Below are positions 7,395 through 19,500 of a stretch of DNA of 64,000 nt, in pieces. Source of the DNA: WVYX01 sp039592335 (GTDB lineage: Bacteria > Gemmatimonadota > Gemmatimonadetes > Gemmatimonadales > GWC2-71-9); assembly GCA_039592335.1 (NCBI GenBank), contig JBDHBX010000004.1:62001-126000 (forward strand), written 5' to 3'. Within the stretch, counting starts at the first letter, position 1; every line of letters begins with the position of its first letter. The position numbers and the translations under genes are program-made. Under the pieces are notes generated by a model. It had not been told where the DNA came from. It was given only the letters and a program-made list of their open reading frames with translations, and made no database searches.

Positions 7395-8045
7395 TTGCTA
7401 ACGCTGCGACACCGAGGCGCCCGGATCCTCACACTCATCGCCGTCGGCGCCTGCGCAATCGTGCAGCCCCTCCGTGCGCAGGCGAGCACCGGGTCCGACT
7501 GGGCCCGCGTGGGTGGCGCGGCGCTCGGGGCGTACTCGGGGGCCGTGCTGGGAACGCTCGGTGGGCTCGTGCCGTGCAATCAGACGTACGCGGGCCACCG
7601 CTGCGTGCGGGTGACGGCGATCGGTGGTGGTGCGGTGGGACTGGTCGGCGGCTTCTACGTGGGTGACGCCGACGCGGACCGCGTGGCCGACGCGGCGCTG
7701 GCGGCAGGGATCGGCTTCGCGGCCGGAACGCTGGTAGGTCTGGTGGCCATGTCACCGGCCGAGGGATTCGGCTGGTCCGACGTGGCGGCGCTGGGACTCG
7801 TGGGAGGGGCGGTCGGCGCGTCGGGTCCTGGCTCGGCCATCGGGTTCGGGGCGGGCGCGCTCACTGGCTTCGTGCTGTGGAAGGCGGTGCCGAGCTTCGA
7901 GTTCGCGGACGCGGTGGGATTGAGCCTCATAGGGCTTGCGGCGGGCGGCCTCACCGGCTGGGTCGTGCGCGCGACCGACGCGCAGAGCGGGGCCAATGCG
8001 GCGGCACAGGAGCCGGTCCCGCTGGTGCTCTCCGTGCGGTTCTAG
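7395..8045 (+). CDS. Secreted glycine-zipper protein
   Basis: A 216-residue protein starting at TTG, 6 nt after GGGAG. The signal peptide ends at PLRAQ. The mature protein is built of repeated Gly-rich hydrophobic segments (GGAALGAYSGAVLGTLGG, IGGGAVGLVGGFYVG, ALAAGIGFAAGTLVG, GAGALTGFVLW). This is the glycine-zipper pattern of membrane-inserting surface proteins. Two Cys near residues 60-70 (VPCNQTYAGHRC) may form a disulfide. It is divergent from the DsbD-like gene. No specific function is visible. Confidence 0.65.
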   Translation: MLTLRHRGARILTLIAVGACAIVQPLRAQASTGSDWARVGGAALGAYSGAVLGTLGGLVPCNQTYAGHRCVRVTAIGGGAVGLVGGFYVGDADADRVADAALAAGIGFAAGTLVGLVAMSPAEGFGWSDVAALGLVGGAVGASGPGSAIGFGAGALTGFVLWKAVPSFEFADAVGLSLIGLAAGGLTGWVVRATDAQSGANAAAQEPVPLVLSVRF

Positions 8046-8125
8046 GGAGACTCCCAGTGGCGAAGCGGGGAACCACGCGGTATTAGAAATGGAGCGGCAC
8101 GGTACCACCCTATCCAGGAGGAGCC

Positions 8126-8752
8126 ATGAAAGGACTGCGGATCGTCGGGCTCACCCTGCTGTTGAGCGGGACGACGACGACCCCGGCCCTGGGGCAGTAC
8201 TGGTTCGGTCTCACGGGCGGTGCCACGTACTCCACGCTCAGTGGCGACTGGCTGACCAACTCCCAGTACGAGTGGGGGTTCATGGCCGGTGGGTTCCTGG
8301 CGTGGCCGTTCCACCCGCACGGCGAGGCGCGTCTCGAGGCCAACTTCGTGCAGAAGGGCGGGTCGGGCACGACGGCGGTGGGGGCGCAGGCCGTGGACAT
8401 GACGACCAAGTATCTGGAGTTTCCGCTGATCTTCGCCGGCACGGTTCCGCTTGGATCGAAGCTCCACGCTCAGGGGTACACCGGTATCGCGTTGGGGGTA
8501 CGACTCGGCTGCGATGCGATTGTAGACTCGGCGCCGAAGACGTCGTGTTTCACCTCGGACATCGCCTTCGACCCCAGCAGTTCGGAATGGAGCATCCCGT
8601 TCGGTGCCGCGATCGGCATCGACGTCGGGCCCAGCCGCGCCTGGCTCGATGCGCGCTACTCCCTCGGGCTCTCCAACGTTTCCAAGACGGAGGTGCGCGA
8701 CTCGAAGCACCGCACCTGGGAGTTCATGGTGCGCTGGGCCTTCGTCCTCTGA
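8126..8752 (+). CDS. Outer-membrane beta-barrel protein (OMP_b-brl-like)
   Basis: A 208-residue protein with a signal peptide (to PALGQ) and the layout of porin-family barrels of the PF13568 type: WFGLTGGATYSTLSG, GFMAGGFLAWPF, LEANFVQKGG, YLEFPLIFAGTV, a Cys-containing loop, then LDARYSLGLSNV and the final strand WEFMVRWAFVL. The ATG follows AGGAGGAGCC, an excellent Shine-Dalgarno. The role is structural or unknown. It stands 78 nt before a second outer-membrane gene and may share its transcript. Confidence 0.8.
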   Translation: MKGLRIVGLTLLLSGTTTTPALGQYWFGLTGGATYSTLSGDWLTNSQYEWGFMAGGFLAWPFHPHGEARLEANFVQKGGSGTTAVGAQAVDMTTKYLEFPLIFAGTVPLGSKLHAQGYTGIALGVRLGCDAIVDSAPKTSCFTSDIAFDPSSSEWSIPFGAAIGIDVGPSRAWLDARYSLGLSNVSKTEVRDSKHRTWEFMVRWAFVL

Positions 8753-8829
8753 CACACATTCCACCCAAGGCGGGCCGGCGACTTCTCGAGGACGCGTCCG
8801 GCCCAGCACACGGCGGCAACGGAGATTCC

Positions 8830-10212
8830 ATGTCCCGACTCGCTCACACATCCCTTATCCCGATCATTCTCGCGGCGCTGACCATCTTCGCTTCACCCGC
8901 CCTCGCCCAGGACGCCCACTACTGGACGAACCAGTACGGCACCCGGGGCAACCTGTTGGGAGGTGCGGCGGTGGGCAGTGTGGTGGACATCAGTGCCGTG
9001 TACTACAACCCAGGCGCGGTGGCGCTCATCGAGGAGCCCGACCTGGTGGCCACGTCCAAGGTGTTCGAGGCCAGCGACGTGAGCGTTCGGGGGTCGGGCG
9101 ATCTTGATCTGCAGCTCAGCGATCTCAACCTTGGGGTGGCGCCGGGATACTTCGCCGGGTTGATGCCCTTCAAGTTCCTCGGCAACCACGTGCTGGGCTA
9201 CTCGTTTCTCACGCGGTACAAGTTCGACGCCAACCTGCGCGCCGCCGGCAGCGGCACCACCGATGTGATCGGCGACCCCACGCCCGAGGACTTCTTCGTG
9301 GAGCTGCAGTCCACGACCAAGCTCAACGAGTCGTGGGCGGGGCTCACCTGGTCGGCCCCGCTCGGGCCGCGCCTTGGCTTCGGGGCCACCGGGTTCGTCA
9401 CCATTCGGAGCCAAAAAGGCCGCACCACCCTCAACGGCCAGGCGTTTGAGCCAGCCTCCATCTCGGGGGCGATCTCGCTGTTCGACAAGGGTTTCACGTA
9501 CTACCACTACGGACTGCTCGCGAAGCTGGGCGTCACGTACGACTGGATGGGGGTGAGCTTCGGGCTCACCGCGACCACCCCGCGGCTTGGGGTGCTCGGG
9601 AAGGGCGAGACAGTCCTGAACACCGTGGTGGCCGGTCAGGATCTCGACGGTGACGACACCAACGACTTGCTCTGGATCGGGAACGTGCAGGACGACTTGC
9701 CGGTCACCTACAAGTCGCCGTGGTCGGTGGCCGGCGGCGCCTCGTACAGCTTCGGCAAGACGAGCATCCACGGCACGGTGGAGTGGTTCGACGACGTCCC
9801 CGCGTACGACGTGCTGGCGTCGGAGCCGTTTGTGGCTCAGAGCACGGGCGACACGTTGCGTCTGGAGGTGAGCCAGGAGCTGCAATCCGTGGTCAACTTC
9901 GGGATCGGGGTGGAGCGGGTGTTCACTCCGAGCTTCTCCCTGTCCGCGAGCTTCCGCAGCGACAACTCGGCCATCAAAGGAAACGGCCGGACCGATGTCT
10001 CGGCGGCCAGCTGGAACATCTACTTTGTGACGGTGGGCTCCAACTTCATCCTTGGGGGCGGTGCACTTTCCTTGGGCCTGGCGTACGGGTTCGGCAACGA
10101 GTCTACCGATGAGTTCTTCGGGGACTCCGGTGACGAGATCCTGGGGCCGCTCCCCGATGACGCGCAGCTGGAGTACAGGACGCTGCGGTTGATCCTCGCG
10201 TTCGCGTTCTAG
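8830..10212 (+). CDS. FadL/OmpP1-like outer-membrane transport protein
   Basis: A 460-residue protein with a signal peptide (to SPALAQ). The mature N-terminus QDAHYWTNQYGTRGNLLGG and the segment VVDISAVYYNPGAVALI match the conserved start of FadL-family channels, where an NPA/NPG motif sits in the N-terminal hatch. Multiple beta strands follow, ending in LRLILAFAF. FadL proteins pass hydrophobic compounds across the outer membrane; the substrate here is unknown. The ATG at 8830 has GGAG 5 nt upstream. Its length is close to the family's usual 400-450 residues. Confidence 0.75.
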   Translation: MSRLAHTSLIPIILAALTIFASPALAQDAHYWTNQYGTRGNLLGGAAVGSVVDISAVYYNPGAVALIEEPDLVATSKVFEASDVSVRGSGDLDLQLSDLNLGVAPGYFAGLMPFKFLGNHVLGYSFLTRYKFDANLRAAGSGTTDVIGDPTPEDFFVELQSTTKLNESWAGLTWSAPLGPRLGFGATGFVTIRSQKGRTTLNGQAFEPASISGAISLFDKGFTYYHYGLLAKLGVTYDWMGVSFGLTATTPRLGVLGKGETVLNTVVAGQDLDGDDTNDLLWIGNVQDDLPVTYKSPWSVAGGASYSFGKTSIHGTVEWFDDVPAYDVLASEPFVAQSTGDTLRLEVSQELQSVVNFGIGVERVFTPSFSLSASFRSDNSAIKGNGRTDVSAASWNIYFVTVGSNFILGGGALSLGLAYGFGNESTDEFFGDSGDEILGPLPDDAQLEYRTLRLILAFAF

Positions 10213-10234
10213 AGCACGATGAGGATGTAGATAG

Positions 10235-12418
10235 ATGAGGGAAGCGATGCAGAGATCGCAGTTCATGGCGGGTGCGCTGCTGACGGTGGCGCTCCCGGCC
10301 GCGCTACTGATGGGTCTGCAGGGCTCGGCCGACGACGTCGAGGGCTGGCCGCGGGAGATATCCGGCGGGGGATACACGGTGATCGTGTACCAGCCACAGG
10401 TCGAGACGTTCGAACAAAACGAGGTCACCGCCCGCGCTGCAGTGTCAGTGGAGGGGAACGAGATCGAGCAGCCCGTCTTCGGCGTGGTGTGGATGACCGC
10501 GGTGGTGGAGACCGACCGGGACGAGCGCTGGGTGAACGTCCTCGGGGTCCGGATCAGCCGCGCGCACTTTCCCGGCGCCGACGCCACGCACGAGCGGCAG
10601 CTTGCGGACTTCCTCGAGCTGGAGATTCCGAAGTGGGACCTCGGCATGTCGCTGGACCGACTGCTCACGGCCCTCAACATCGAGGAGCAGCGCCAACGCG
10701 CTGCCGAAGGGCTGGGCACGGATCCGCCGGTCATCCTGGTCCGCAACGAGCCGGCGGTGCTGATCACCCTCGACGGCGAGCCACGGCTCGAGGCAGTGGA
10801 GAACACGGACCTGGAGCGCGTGATCAACACGCCGTTCACCCTTCTCTTCGCTCGCGACGCGGCGACCTACTACCTGTATGCCGACACCAGTGCATGGTAC
10901 ACCGCGGCGGCCATCGAGGGGCCTTGGGAAGTGACCAGTAGCGTCCCTGCCGCCGTTGACGCGCTCGCCCCCCCACCGCCGGAGCCAGAGGAGCCGGCCG
11001 AGGAGGAGGAGGCCGCCGGGGGCGAGGAGGCGGCCGAAGAAGAGATCGAGGTCGGACCGCCGCCCACGATCGTGATTGCCACCGAGCCCACCGAGCTCAT
11101 CGTGACGGAGGGGCCGCCGGAGTACACGCCGCTCGCGGGGGGAGAGCTGCTGTACGTCTCCAATTCCTCGAGTGACGTGGTGCTCGAGGTCGCGACCGGG
11201 CGGTTCTTCCTCGTGCTGTCGGGGCGGTGGTACGCCAGCGAGGCGTTGGAGGGACCGTGGAGCTACCTGCCGTCCGACTCGCTGCCGCAGAGCTTCGTGC
11301 AGATCCCGGCGGAATCGGACCTGGGGCACCTCAGAGTGTACGTGGCCGGCACCGACGAGGCCGAAGAGGCCGTGATGGACAATCAGATCCCGCAGACGGC
11401 GGCCGTGAAGCGGGATGCCACCACCGAAGTTGAGTACGACGGTGAGCCGCAGTTCGAGCCGATCGAGGAGACCGAGGTGGAGTACGCCGTCAACACGGCG
11501 TCTCAGGTGCTCAAGGTCGGTGACGAGTACTACGTGTGCGATGGAGCGGTCTGGTACGTCTCGAACAGCCCGACCGGACCCTGGGTCGTGGCGGAGACGA
11601 TCCCACAGGAGATCTACACGATCCCCTCGACCAATCCCAATTACAACGTCACGTACGTCTACGTGTACGACTCCACGCCCGACGTCGTGTACGTGGGGTA
11701 CTACCCGGGGTACACCTACAGCTACGTGTACGGCCCGACCATCGTGTACGGCACGGGCTGGTGGTACCGGCCGTGGTACGGCCGCTACTACTACCCACGC
11801 CCGGTCACCTGGGGCTTCCACGTGCACTGGAATCCCTGGTGGGGGTGGAGCTTCGGCTTCAGCTACGGGGCGGGCCCGTTCCGGTTCTATGTCGGGTTCG
11901 GCGGCTGGTACCGCGGTGGCTGGTGGGGCCCCCGCGGCTACCGCGGCTATCGTCACGGGTATCATCGCGGTTGGCGCAGCGGATACCGCGCGGGCTACTA
12001 CGCTGGGCGGCGCGACGCTCACCGGCGCAGCAACATGTACCACTCGCAGGCCAACCGTGCCCGAACCACCGATCGCGCGCGGCCCTCGGACCGGCGACAG
12101 CCGAACGTGGCCCGCGACCGCTCGAACAACGTGTACGCCGACCGGAATGGCAACGTGCACCGACGCAACCAGGACGGCTCGTGGCAGCAGCGCGAGGGCG
12201 GGAGTTGGGGGAACCGCAGCGAACGTCCCAACGCGGGGGCGGGCGGGCAGACCCGCGACCGGGCGGGGCAGCAGCCCTCCACCCGTCCGTCGGGAGGTGG
12301 CTCCAACCTCAATCGCGACTATCAGGCGCGCCAGCGTGGGTCGCAGCGCACGCAGAACTACAACCGGGCGCGCGGTAGCGGCGGCTCCCGATCTCGGGGA
12401 GGTGGAAGGAGGCGGTGA
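10235..12418 (+). CDS. Large envelope protein with Tyr/Trp/Gly-rich region and basic tail
   Basis: A 727-residue protein with a membrane anchor or signal near residues 9-30. It has a helical N-terminal part, a Glu/Pro-rich linker (PPPPEPEEPAEEEEAAGGEE), and three copies of a motif of the form NT-x-VL-x-YY-x-W-Y-S-x-GPW near residues 210-235, 310-345 and 415-450. A strongly aromatic Gly/Tyr/Trp segment spans about 470-590 (YVGYYPGYTYSYVYGP, WNPWWGWSFGFSYG). The C-terminus is rich in Arg, Ser, Gly and Asn, and ends RGGGRRR. Such proteins are usually annotated as hypothetical or carbohydrate-binding. The start could also be the ATG at 10247. Its stop overlaps the next gene (TGATG). Confidence 0.65.
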   Translation: MREAMQRSQFMAGALLTVALPAALLMGLQGSADDVEGWPREISGGGYTVIVYQPQVETFEQNEVTARAAVSVEGNEIEQPVFGVVWMTAVVETDRDERWVNVLGVRISRAHFPGADATHERQLADFLELEIPKWDLGMSLDRLLTALNIEEQRQRAAEGLGTDPPVILVRNEPAVLITLDGEPRLEAVENTDLERVINTPFTLLFARDAATYYLYADTSAWYTAAAIEGPWEVTSSVPAAVDALAPPPPEPEEPAEEEEAAGGEEAAEEEIEVGPPPTIVIATEPTELIVTEGPPEYTPLAGGELLYVSNSSSDVVLEVATGRFFLVLSGRWYASEALEGPWSYLPSDSLPQSFVQIPAESDLGHLRVYVAGTDEAEEAVMDNQIPQTAAVKRDATTEVEYDGEPQFEPIEETEVEYAVNTASQVLKVGDEYYVCDGAVWYVSNSPTGPWVVAETIPQEIYTIPSTNPNYNVTYVYVYDSTPDVVYVGYYPGYTYSYVYGPTIVYGTGWWYRPWYGRYYYPRPVTWGFHVHWNPWWGWSFGFSYGAGPFRFYVGFGGWYRGGWWGPRGYRGYRHGYHRGWRSGYRAGYYAGRRDAHRRSNMYHSQANRARTTDRARPSDRRQPNVARDRSNNVYADRNGNVHRRNQDGSWQQREGGSWGNRSERPNAGAGGQTRDRAGQQPSTRPSGGGSNLNRDYQARQRGSQRTQNYNRARGSGGSRSRGGGRRR

Positions 12419-13584
12419 TGGCGAACAGATCGTTGGTGCCGCGTGGTGCGACGCTCTTCTTGCTGCTTGTCGTGGCGGCGGGCTGCGTGAGCGTGCCGTC
12501 GCAGTCCCCCACCATGAAGCGCGTGGGAGTCGAGACCGTCACGGCCACGCAGCTCAGAGAGATCGTGCTGCAGTTCGCCACCGAGTTCGGCCACGCCGCG
12601 GAGCTGTTGGGGGACAGTATCCGAAGAGCCAACCCCAATCCCGATATCCAGTACCGAGCGCTGCAGTGGCAATCCATGGCCGTCAGGAACATCCGCGAGG
12701 CCGCGCTGGTGTCGGATCCTCTGCTCGCCATGTTGGACGTGTGGCTGTTCACGGTGCAGCTGCGCTCGTTTGTCGAATCGCCGCCACCCCGCTACGACAT
12801 CCTCCCGGGCGGGCATCGCGCGGCGGCGATCGAGTTGCTGCGGGATCAGGAGCAGAAGGCCCGTGCGCTCGTCGTTCGAGTGGTCGGGGAAGAGAGAGCC
12901 ACCGCGTTCGAGCCCAGGTTGATGCGATTCGCCGCCGACCATCCCATCGATGCCTCCACGCTCAATCGCACCTCCGTGATGGCAGCCGATACGGCCACGC
13001 TGCGGGGGGTGGGCGGTGGCATCGGAGGCGCCATCGGGGCGACGTACTGGAGCATGCGCGACGTGGCGGACCGCGCCGGCTCCATCAACGACGCGTTGGG
13101 CAAGGAGCTACGCTGGCACCTCGAGCTGCTGGCATACGACCTGGCCCGCATGCCCGCGGTGGACAGCACGCTGACCAGCGTCCGTCTCTCGCTCGACCGC
13201 ATCGCCGCGCTGGCCGACACGCTGCCCCCGCTGGTGAGCGGTGAGCGGGCGATGGTGCTGGATGCGCTCCACACGGAGTTGGCGACGCTCACCAGGGCAA
13301 TCGATGCGATGCGCCTCGGTACACTGGATGCGGTGACCGCCGAGCGGATGGCGCTGCTCGAGGTCGTGGTGCGGGAGCGCGTGGCCGTGCTCGACGCCAT
13401 CACCCGGGAGCGCGCAGCCATGATGGCAGAAATGGACAGCATCGTCGCACGGGCCATCGGTCAATCGGAGAACCTGGTGGATCACATCTTCTGGCGCATG
13501 ATCCAGCTGGTAGCAATCGTGCTCGTGTTGCTGGCGGTTGCACTGGCGATCATCCTGCGGGCGCGGCGTCCCGCCGAGCCGTAG
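12418..13584 (+). CDS. Lipoprotein with long coiled coil and C-terminal membrane helix
   Basis: A 388-residue protein. A lipobox VVAAGC (Cys23) anchors the N-terminus. The body is mainly helical with heptad-like repeats, especially 230-335 (LALDRIAALADTL-type, AERMALLEVVVRERVAVLD, MMAEMDSIVARAI). A single membrane helix at about 350-377 (IQLVAIVLVLLAVALAIIL) precedes a short basic tail. A lipid anchor and a helix at opposite ends could span between outer and inner membrane, which is inference. The ATG at 12418 overlaps the previous stop, with AGGAGG 5 nt upstream. The family was not recognised. Confidence 0.65.
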   Translation: MANRSLVPRGATLFLLLVVAAGCVSVPSQSPTMKRVGVETVTATQLREIVLQFATEFGHAAELLGDSIRRANPNPDIQYRALQWQSMAVRNIREAALVSDPLLAMLDVWLFTVQLRSFVESPPPRYDILPGGHRAAAIELLRDQEQKARALVVRVVGEERATAFEPRLMRFAADHPIDASTLNRTSVMAADTATLRGVGGGIGGAIGATYWSMRDVADRAGSINDALGKELRWHLELLAYDLARMPAVDSTLTSVRLSLDRIAALADTLPPLVSGERAMVLDALHTELATLTRAIDAMRLGTLDAVTAERMALLEVVVRERVAVLDAITRERAAMMAEMDSIVARAIGQSENLVDHIFWRMIQLVAIVLVLLAVALAIILRARRPAEP

Positions 13585-13614
13585 GCGCCTGACAGCCTCC
13601 GGCCCATGCGCAAG

Positions 13615-13646
13615 CGGCCGCCCGGCGACGCGACACCGGGCGGCCG
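13615..13646 (+). terminator. Terminator-like hairpin
   Basis: An 11-bp perfect stem (CGGCCGCCCGG at 13615-13625 with CCGGGCGGCCG at 13636-13646) and a 10-nt loop, 30 nt after the stop of the lipoprotein gene. No T-tract follows, so termination is inferred from position and stability. Confidence 0.6.
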
Positions 13647-13759
13647 TCCTGCATCTACGGCGCGGGTTGCGGTCCCCGGTCCCGCGGCCCAAGATTCGCG
13701 GCGACTCCTCCCGGTGCGGACGTGGTGCTGGTGCGGACCTTCCCAAAGGAGCCCCCGAG

Positions 13760-15709
<1,950 letters not shown>

Positions 15710-15728
15710 TCTCCCAGGCGCGGCCCAC

Positions 15729-16445
15729 TTGAGCCCGCTCGCGTTCGCGCTCATCACGGTGATCGTGACGCTCGGCGCCACGTTGCAGGGCACCGTGGGC
15801 TTCGGCATGGGGCTGCTGGCCGTGCCGCTGCTGATCCTCATCGATCCGCGGCTCGTGCCAGGGCCGCTGCTGGGCACCTCCGTCGTGTACGTACTCCTGT
15901 TGGCGGTCCGCAACCGGCGGGGTGTCAGGTGGGGGGACCTCAAGTGGGCGCTCACCGGGCGGTTCGTCGGCGTCGCAGTCGCCGCCGCCGTCCTGGCCAT
16001 CGTCCCGCCCGACCACATCGAGCTGATCTTCGGGGTGCTGATCTTGCTGGCGGTCGCCCTGAGCGCCTCCGGCCTCCAGCTGGAGCCGAAGCCGGGCACG
16101 CTGTTGGGGGCGGGCACGCTCTCCGGCTTCATGGCCACCACGGTCTCCATCGGGGGGCCACCCATGGCCCTCCTCTATCAGCACAAGTCGGGCGAGCGGC
16201 TGCGCGGCACGATGTCGGGCTTCTTCGTGGTGGGGATCCTGTTGTCCCTCACGGCCCTGCACCTGGTGGGCCGGTTCGGCCGGCAGGAGGTCATCTTGGC
16301 CGCCATGCTCCTGCCGGGTACTCTCCTGGGGTTCCTGTTGTCGCGGCATACGGCACGGGTGTTCGATCGGGGCTACATCCGGCCCGCCGTGCTCACGGTC
16401 TCGAGCATCACGGCCGTGGTCGTGCTCGTGCGGCAGCTGCTCTGA
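15729..16445 (+). CDS. TauE/SafE-family membrane permease
   Basis: A 238-residue protein with seven or eight hydrophobic segments. The N-terminus GATLQGTVGFGMGLLAVPLL and the mid-protein repeat GTLSGFMATTVSIGGPPMALL are the paired family motifs of TauE/SafE (sulfite exporter-like) permeases, which arise from an internal duplication. The usual length is about 250 residues. Translation appears to begin at a TTG (15729-15731), since no ATG is available near the first membrane segment. Substrates in the family include sulfite, sulfoacetate and other organic anions. Confidence 0.85.
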   Translation: MSPLAFALITVIVTLGATLQGTVGFGMGLLAVPLLILIDPRLVPGPLLGTSVVYVLLLAVRNRRGVRWGDLKWALTGRFVGVAVAAAVLAIVPPDHIELIFGVLILLAVALSASGLQLEPKPGTLLGAGTLSGFMATTVSIGGPPMALLYQHKSGERLRGTMSGFFVVGILLSLTALHLVGRFGRQEVILAAMLLPGTLLGFLLSRHTARVFDRGYIRPAVLTVSSITAVVVLVRQLL

Positions 16446-16555
16446 GCGGCCCGCCGCCGCGGCGTGCGGCATTCCCGATGCTCGCAGTCGCACCTGCAAC
16501 CTCCCGCTGGCGATATCCGTACCTGTGGTAGTCAGACAACCCAGAGGTCACAACC

Positions 16556-19500
16556 ATGATCAAAGCTCTCTCACGCAGCCTCCGCCTGGCCTTGGCGGCG
16601 GCCCTGATCCTGCCAACCATCACCCACGCCCAGACGAAGCTGCTCCGATTCCCCGATGTTCATGGTGACCAGGTCGTGTTCAGCTACGGCGGCGACCTGT
16701 GGTTGGCTCCCGCCACGGGCGGCTCGGCCACGCGGCTCACCGCGCATCCGGGACAGGAGCTGTTCGCCAAGTTCTCACCCGACGGCCGCTGGATTGCGTT
16801 CACGGGCCAGTACGACGGGGACGAGCAGGTGTACGTGATTCCGGCGACGGGCGGGGTGCCGAAGCAGCTCACCTACTACCCGGCGCGCGGGCCCCTGGCT
16901 CCCCGTTGGGGATACGACAACCAGGTCTACGGCTGGACGCCCGACGGAAGTGCGGTGCTGTTCCGCTCCCTGCGTGACAATTGGGACATCGGCGATCCGC
17001 GCCTGTTCACCGTCTCGTACGAGGGCGGGCTGCCCACGGCGCTCCCCATGCGGGTGTCGGGGGCGGGGGCACTGTCGCCGGACGGCCGACAGGTGGTCTA
17101 CTCACCGCTGTTCCGCGACTTCCGCGCCTGGAAGCGCTACCAGGGTGGCTGGGCCCAGGACCTGTGGATCTTCGACCTGGCGAGCAACGACGCGGAGCAA
17201 ATCACCGACCACGTGCGGGCCGATCGTGATCCGATGTGGGTGGGCGACAAGATCTACTTCACGTCCGACCGGGACGGGACGCTCAATCTCTACTCGTACG
17301 ATCCGGCGACGCGCCAGACCAGCCAGCTCACCCAGAGCAGCACCTGGGACGTGCGCTGGCCCAGCGACGACGGCATGGGCCGCATCGTGTACGAGCTGGA
17401 TGGCGAGCTGAACATCTACGACATCACCGGTGCGACGTCCACCAAGATCTCCATCACGGTGCCCGACGACGGCGTGGCCATGCGGCCCAGCCGGGTGAGC
17501 GCCGCCCGCAACATCGAGGGGTGGGCGCTGAGCCCCAAGGGCGAGCGCGCCCTGTTCGTTGCGCGCGGCGACGTGTTCACCGCGCCGATCGAGAAGGGCC
17601 CGACCCGCAACCTCACTAACTCCTCCAACGCGCACGACAAGCACGCGCGCTGGTCGCCGGATGGCTCCAAGATCGCGTTCATCAGCGACATGAGCGGCGA
17701 GGAGGAGCTCTACTGGATCAATCAGGACGGCTCCGGTGCGCCGGTGCAGCTCACCACCAACGGTGCGGCCACGGGCATGCGTTACGCCCCCGAATGGTCA
17801 CCCGACGGGAAGTACCTGGTGTCGAGCGACAAAGAGGGTAGGATCTGGCTCATCGAGGTTGAGTCGCAGCGCGCGACCGAGATCGCCAACCAGCCCCAGG
17901 GACAGCGGACCGACTACACCTGGTCGCCCAACGGCGGATTCCTAGCCTTCACGCTGTCCGATCCCAGCGGGTTCAACTCGATCTACGTGTACAGCGTCGC
18001 GGAGCGGCAGCTGCGGCGCGTGACCGGCGAGTACTTCAACGAGTTCAGCCCGGCCTGGGGCGCGGGCGGCGACTACCTGTACTACGTCGCCGATCGTGCG
18101 TTCGCGCCGCAGATCGGGTCCTTCGAGTTCAACTATGCCGTGGACCGCGAGTCGGGGATCTACGCCCTGGCCCTGCGAGGCGACGTGGAGCATCCCTTCC
18201 CGCCCGAGAGCGACGAGGTGTCGCTCGAGGAAGAGGAGGAGGAGAAGGATGACGAGGAGGCCGAGGGCTACATCGCCATCGAGTTCGATGGCCTCGCCGA
18301 GCGCGTGGTGCGGGTCCCGGTGGAGGACGACAACTACTTCGGGCTCGCGGCCATCGAGGGTCACTTGGTGTACGTGCGGGGCACGCCGTTCTACTACGGC
18401 CGCTCGCCGGACATCGACACCGACCTCAAGATCTACTCACTGAAGGACCGCAAGGAATCCACGCTGGCCGCGGACATCAACGGGGGCGCCATCTCGCAGG
18501 ATGGCAAGAAGGCGCTGATTCGCCACGGCCAGAGCTTCAAGCTGTATGACGTGAAGCCGAACGGCGGCGACGGCAAGACCGTCTCCACTGCGGGTCTCAT
18601 GGTGGATCGGATCCCGGCCCAGGAGTGGGAGCAGATCTTCCACGAGGTGTGGCGCCGCTTCCGTGACTGGTTCTACGTCGAGAACATGCACGGCTACGAC
18701 TGGGAAGCGCTGCGGGAGCAGTACGTGCAGCAACTCGAGCACGTGGCACACCGATCGGACCTGAATTACGTCCTTGGTGAGATGATAGCAGAGCTGACCG
18801 TTTCGCATGCGTACATCGCGGGTGGGGACTGGGAAGCGCCCGACCGGGCGCGGGTGGCGCTGCTGGGCGCCCGGTTCGAGCTGGACGAGAGTTCGGGCCG
18901 GTATCGTATCGCGCAGATCTATCGGGGCCAGAACGATGAGGAGCGCTACCGCGTGCCGGTCACGGAGCTCGGGGTGAACGCGAGCGTCGGCGATTACATT
19001 CTGGCGATCGACGGACAGGACCTGATGGCGCCCGAGAACCCGTACCGGCTGTTGCGCCACAAGGCCGGTCACCCGGTGACCCTCACGGTGAACAGCCGGC
19101 CCAACACCGACGGGGTGCGCGAGGTGACCGTCAATCCGCGCACCAACGAGAATTCGCTGCGGTACTTCACGTGGGTCGCGGAGAAACGGGATTACGTGAC
19201 GCAGCAGACGGACGGCCGTGTGGGATATCTGCACCTGCCGGACATGGGCTCGGACGGCATCCGCGAGTTCATCAAGTGGTACTACGGTCAGATCCGCAAG
19301 GAAGGCCTGATCGTGGACGTGCGCGGCAACGGGGGCGGGAACGTGTCGCAGATGGTCATCGATCGGCTGCGGCGCGACCTGTTGGGGTTGAGCTTCAACC
19401 GCACCTTCGAGTGGCCGAGCACCTACCCGGGCTCGGTGTTCCTCGGCCATATGGTGGCACTGATCAACGAGACCTCGGCATCGGACGGCGACATCTTTCC

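Noticed and set aside
8893..10839. A long minus-strand open frame of 648 codons
   Set aside because: It lies antisense to the FadL-like gene and part of the next one. High GC makes long antisense frames common, and its translation is rich in Arg, Pro and His with no domain.
10445..12160. A long minus-strand frame opposite the aromatic envelope protein
   Set aside because: Val/Arg/His-rich low-complexity translation, no start context; a shadow of the real gene.
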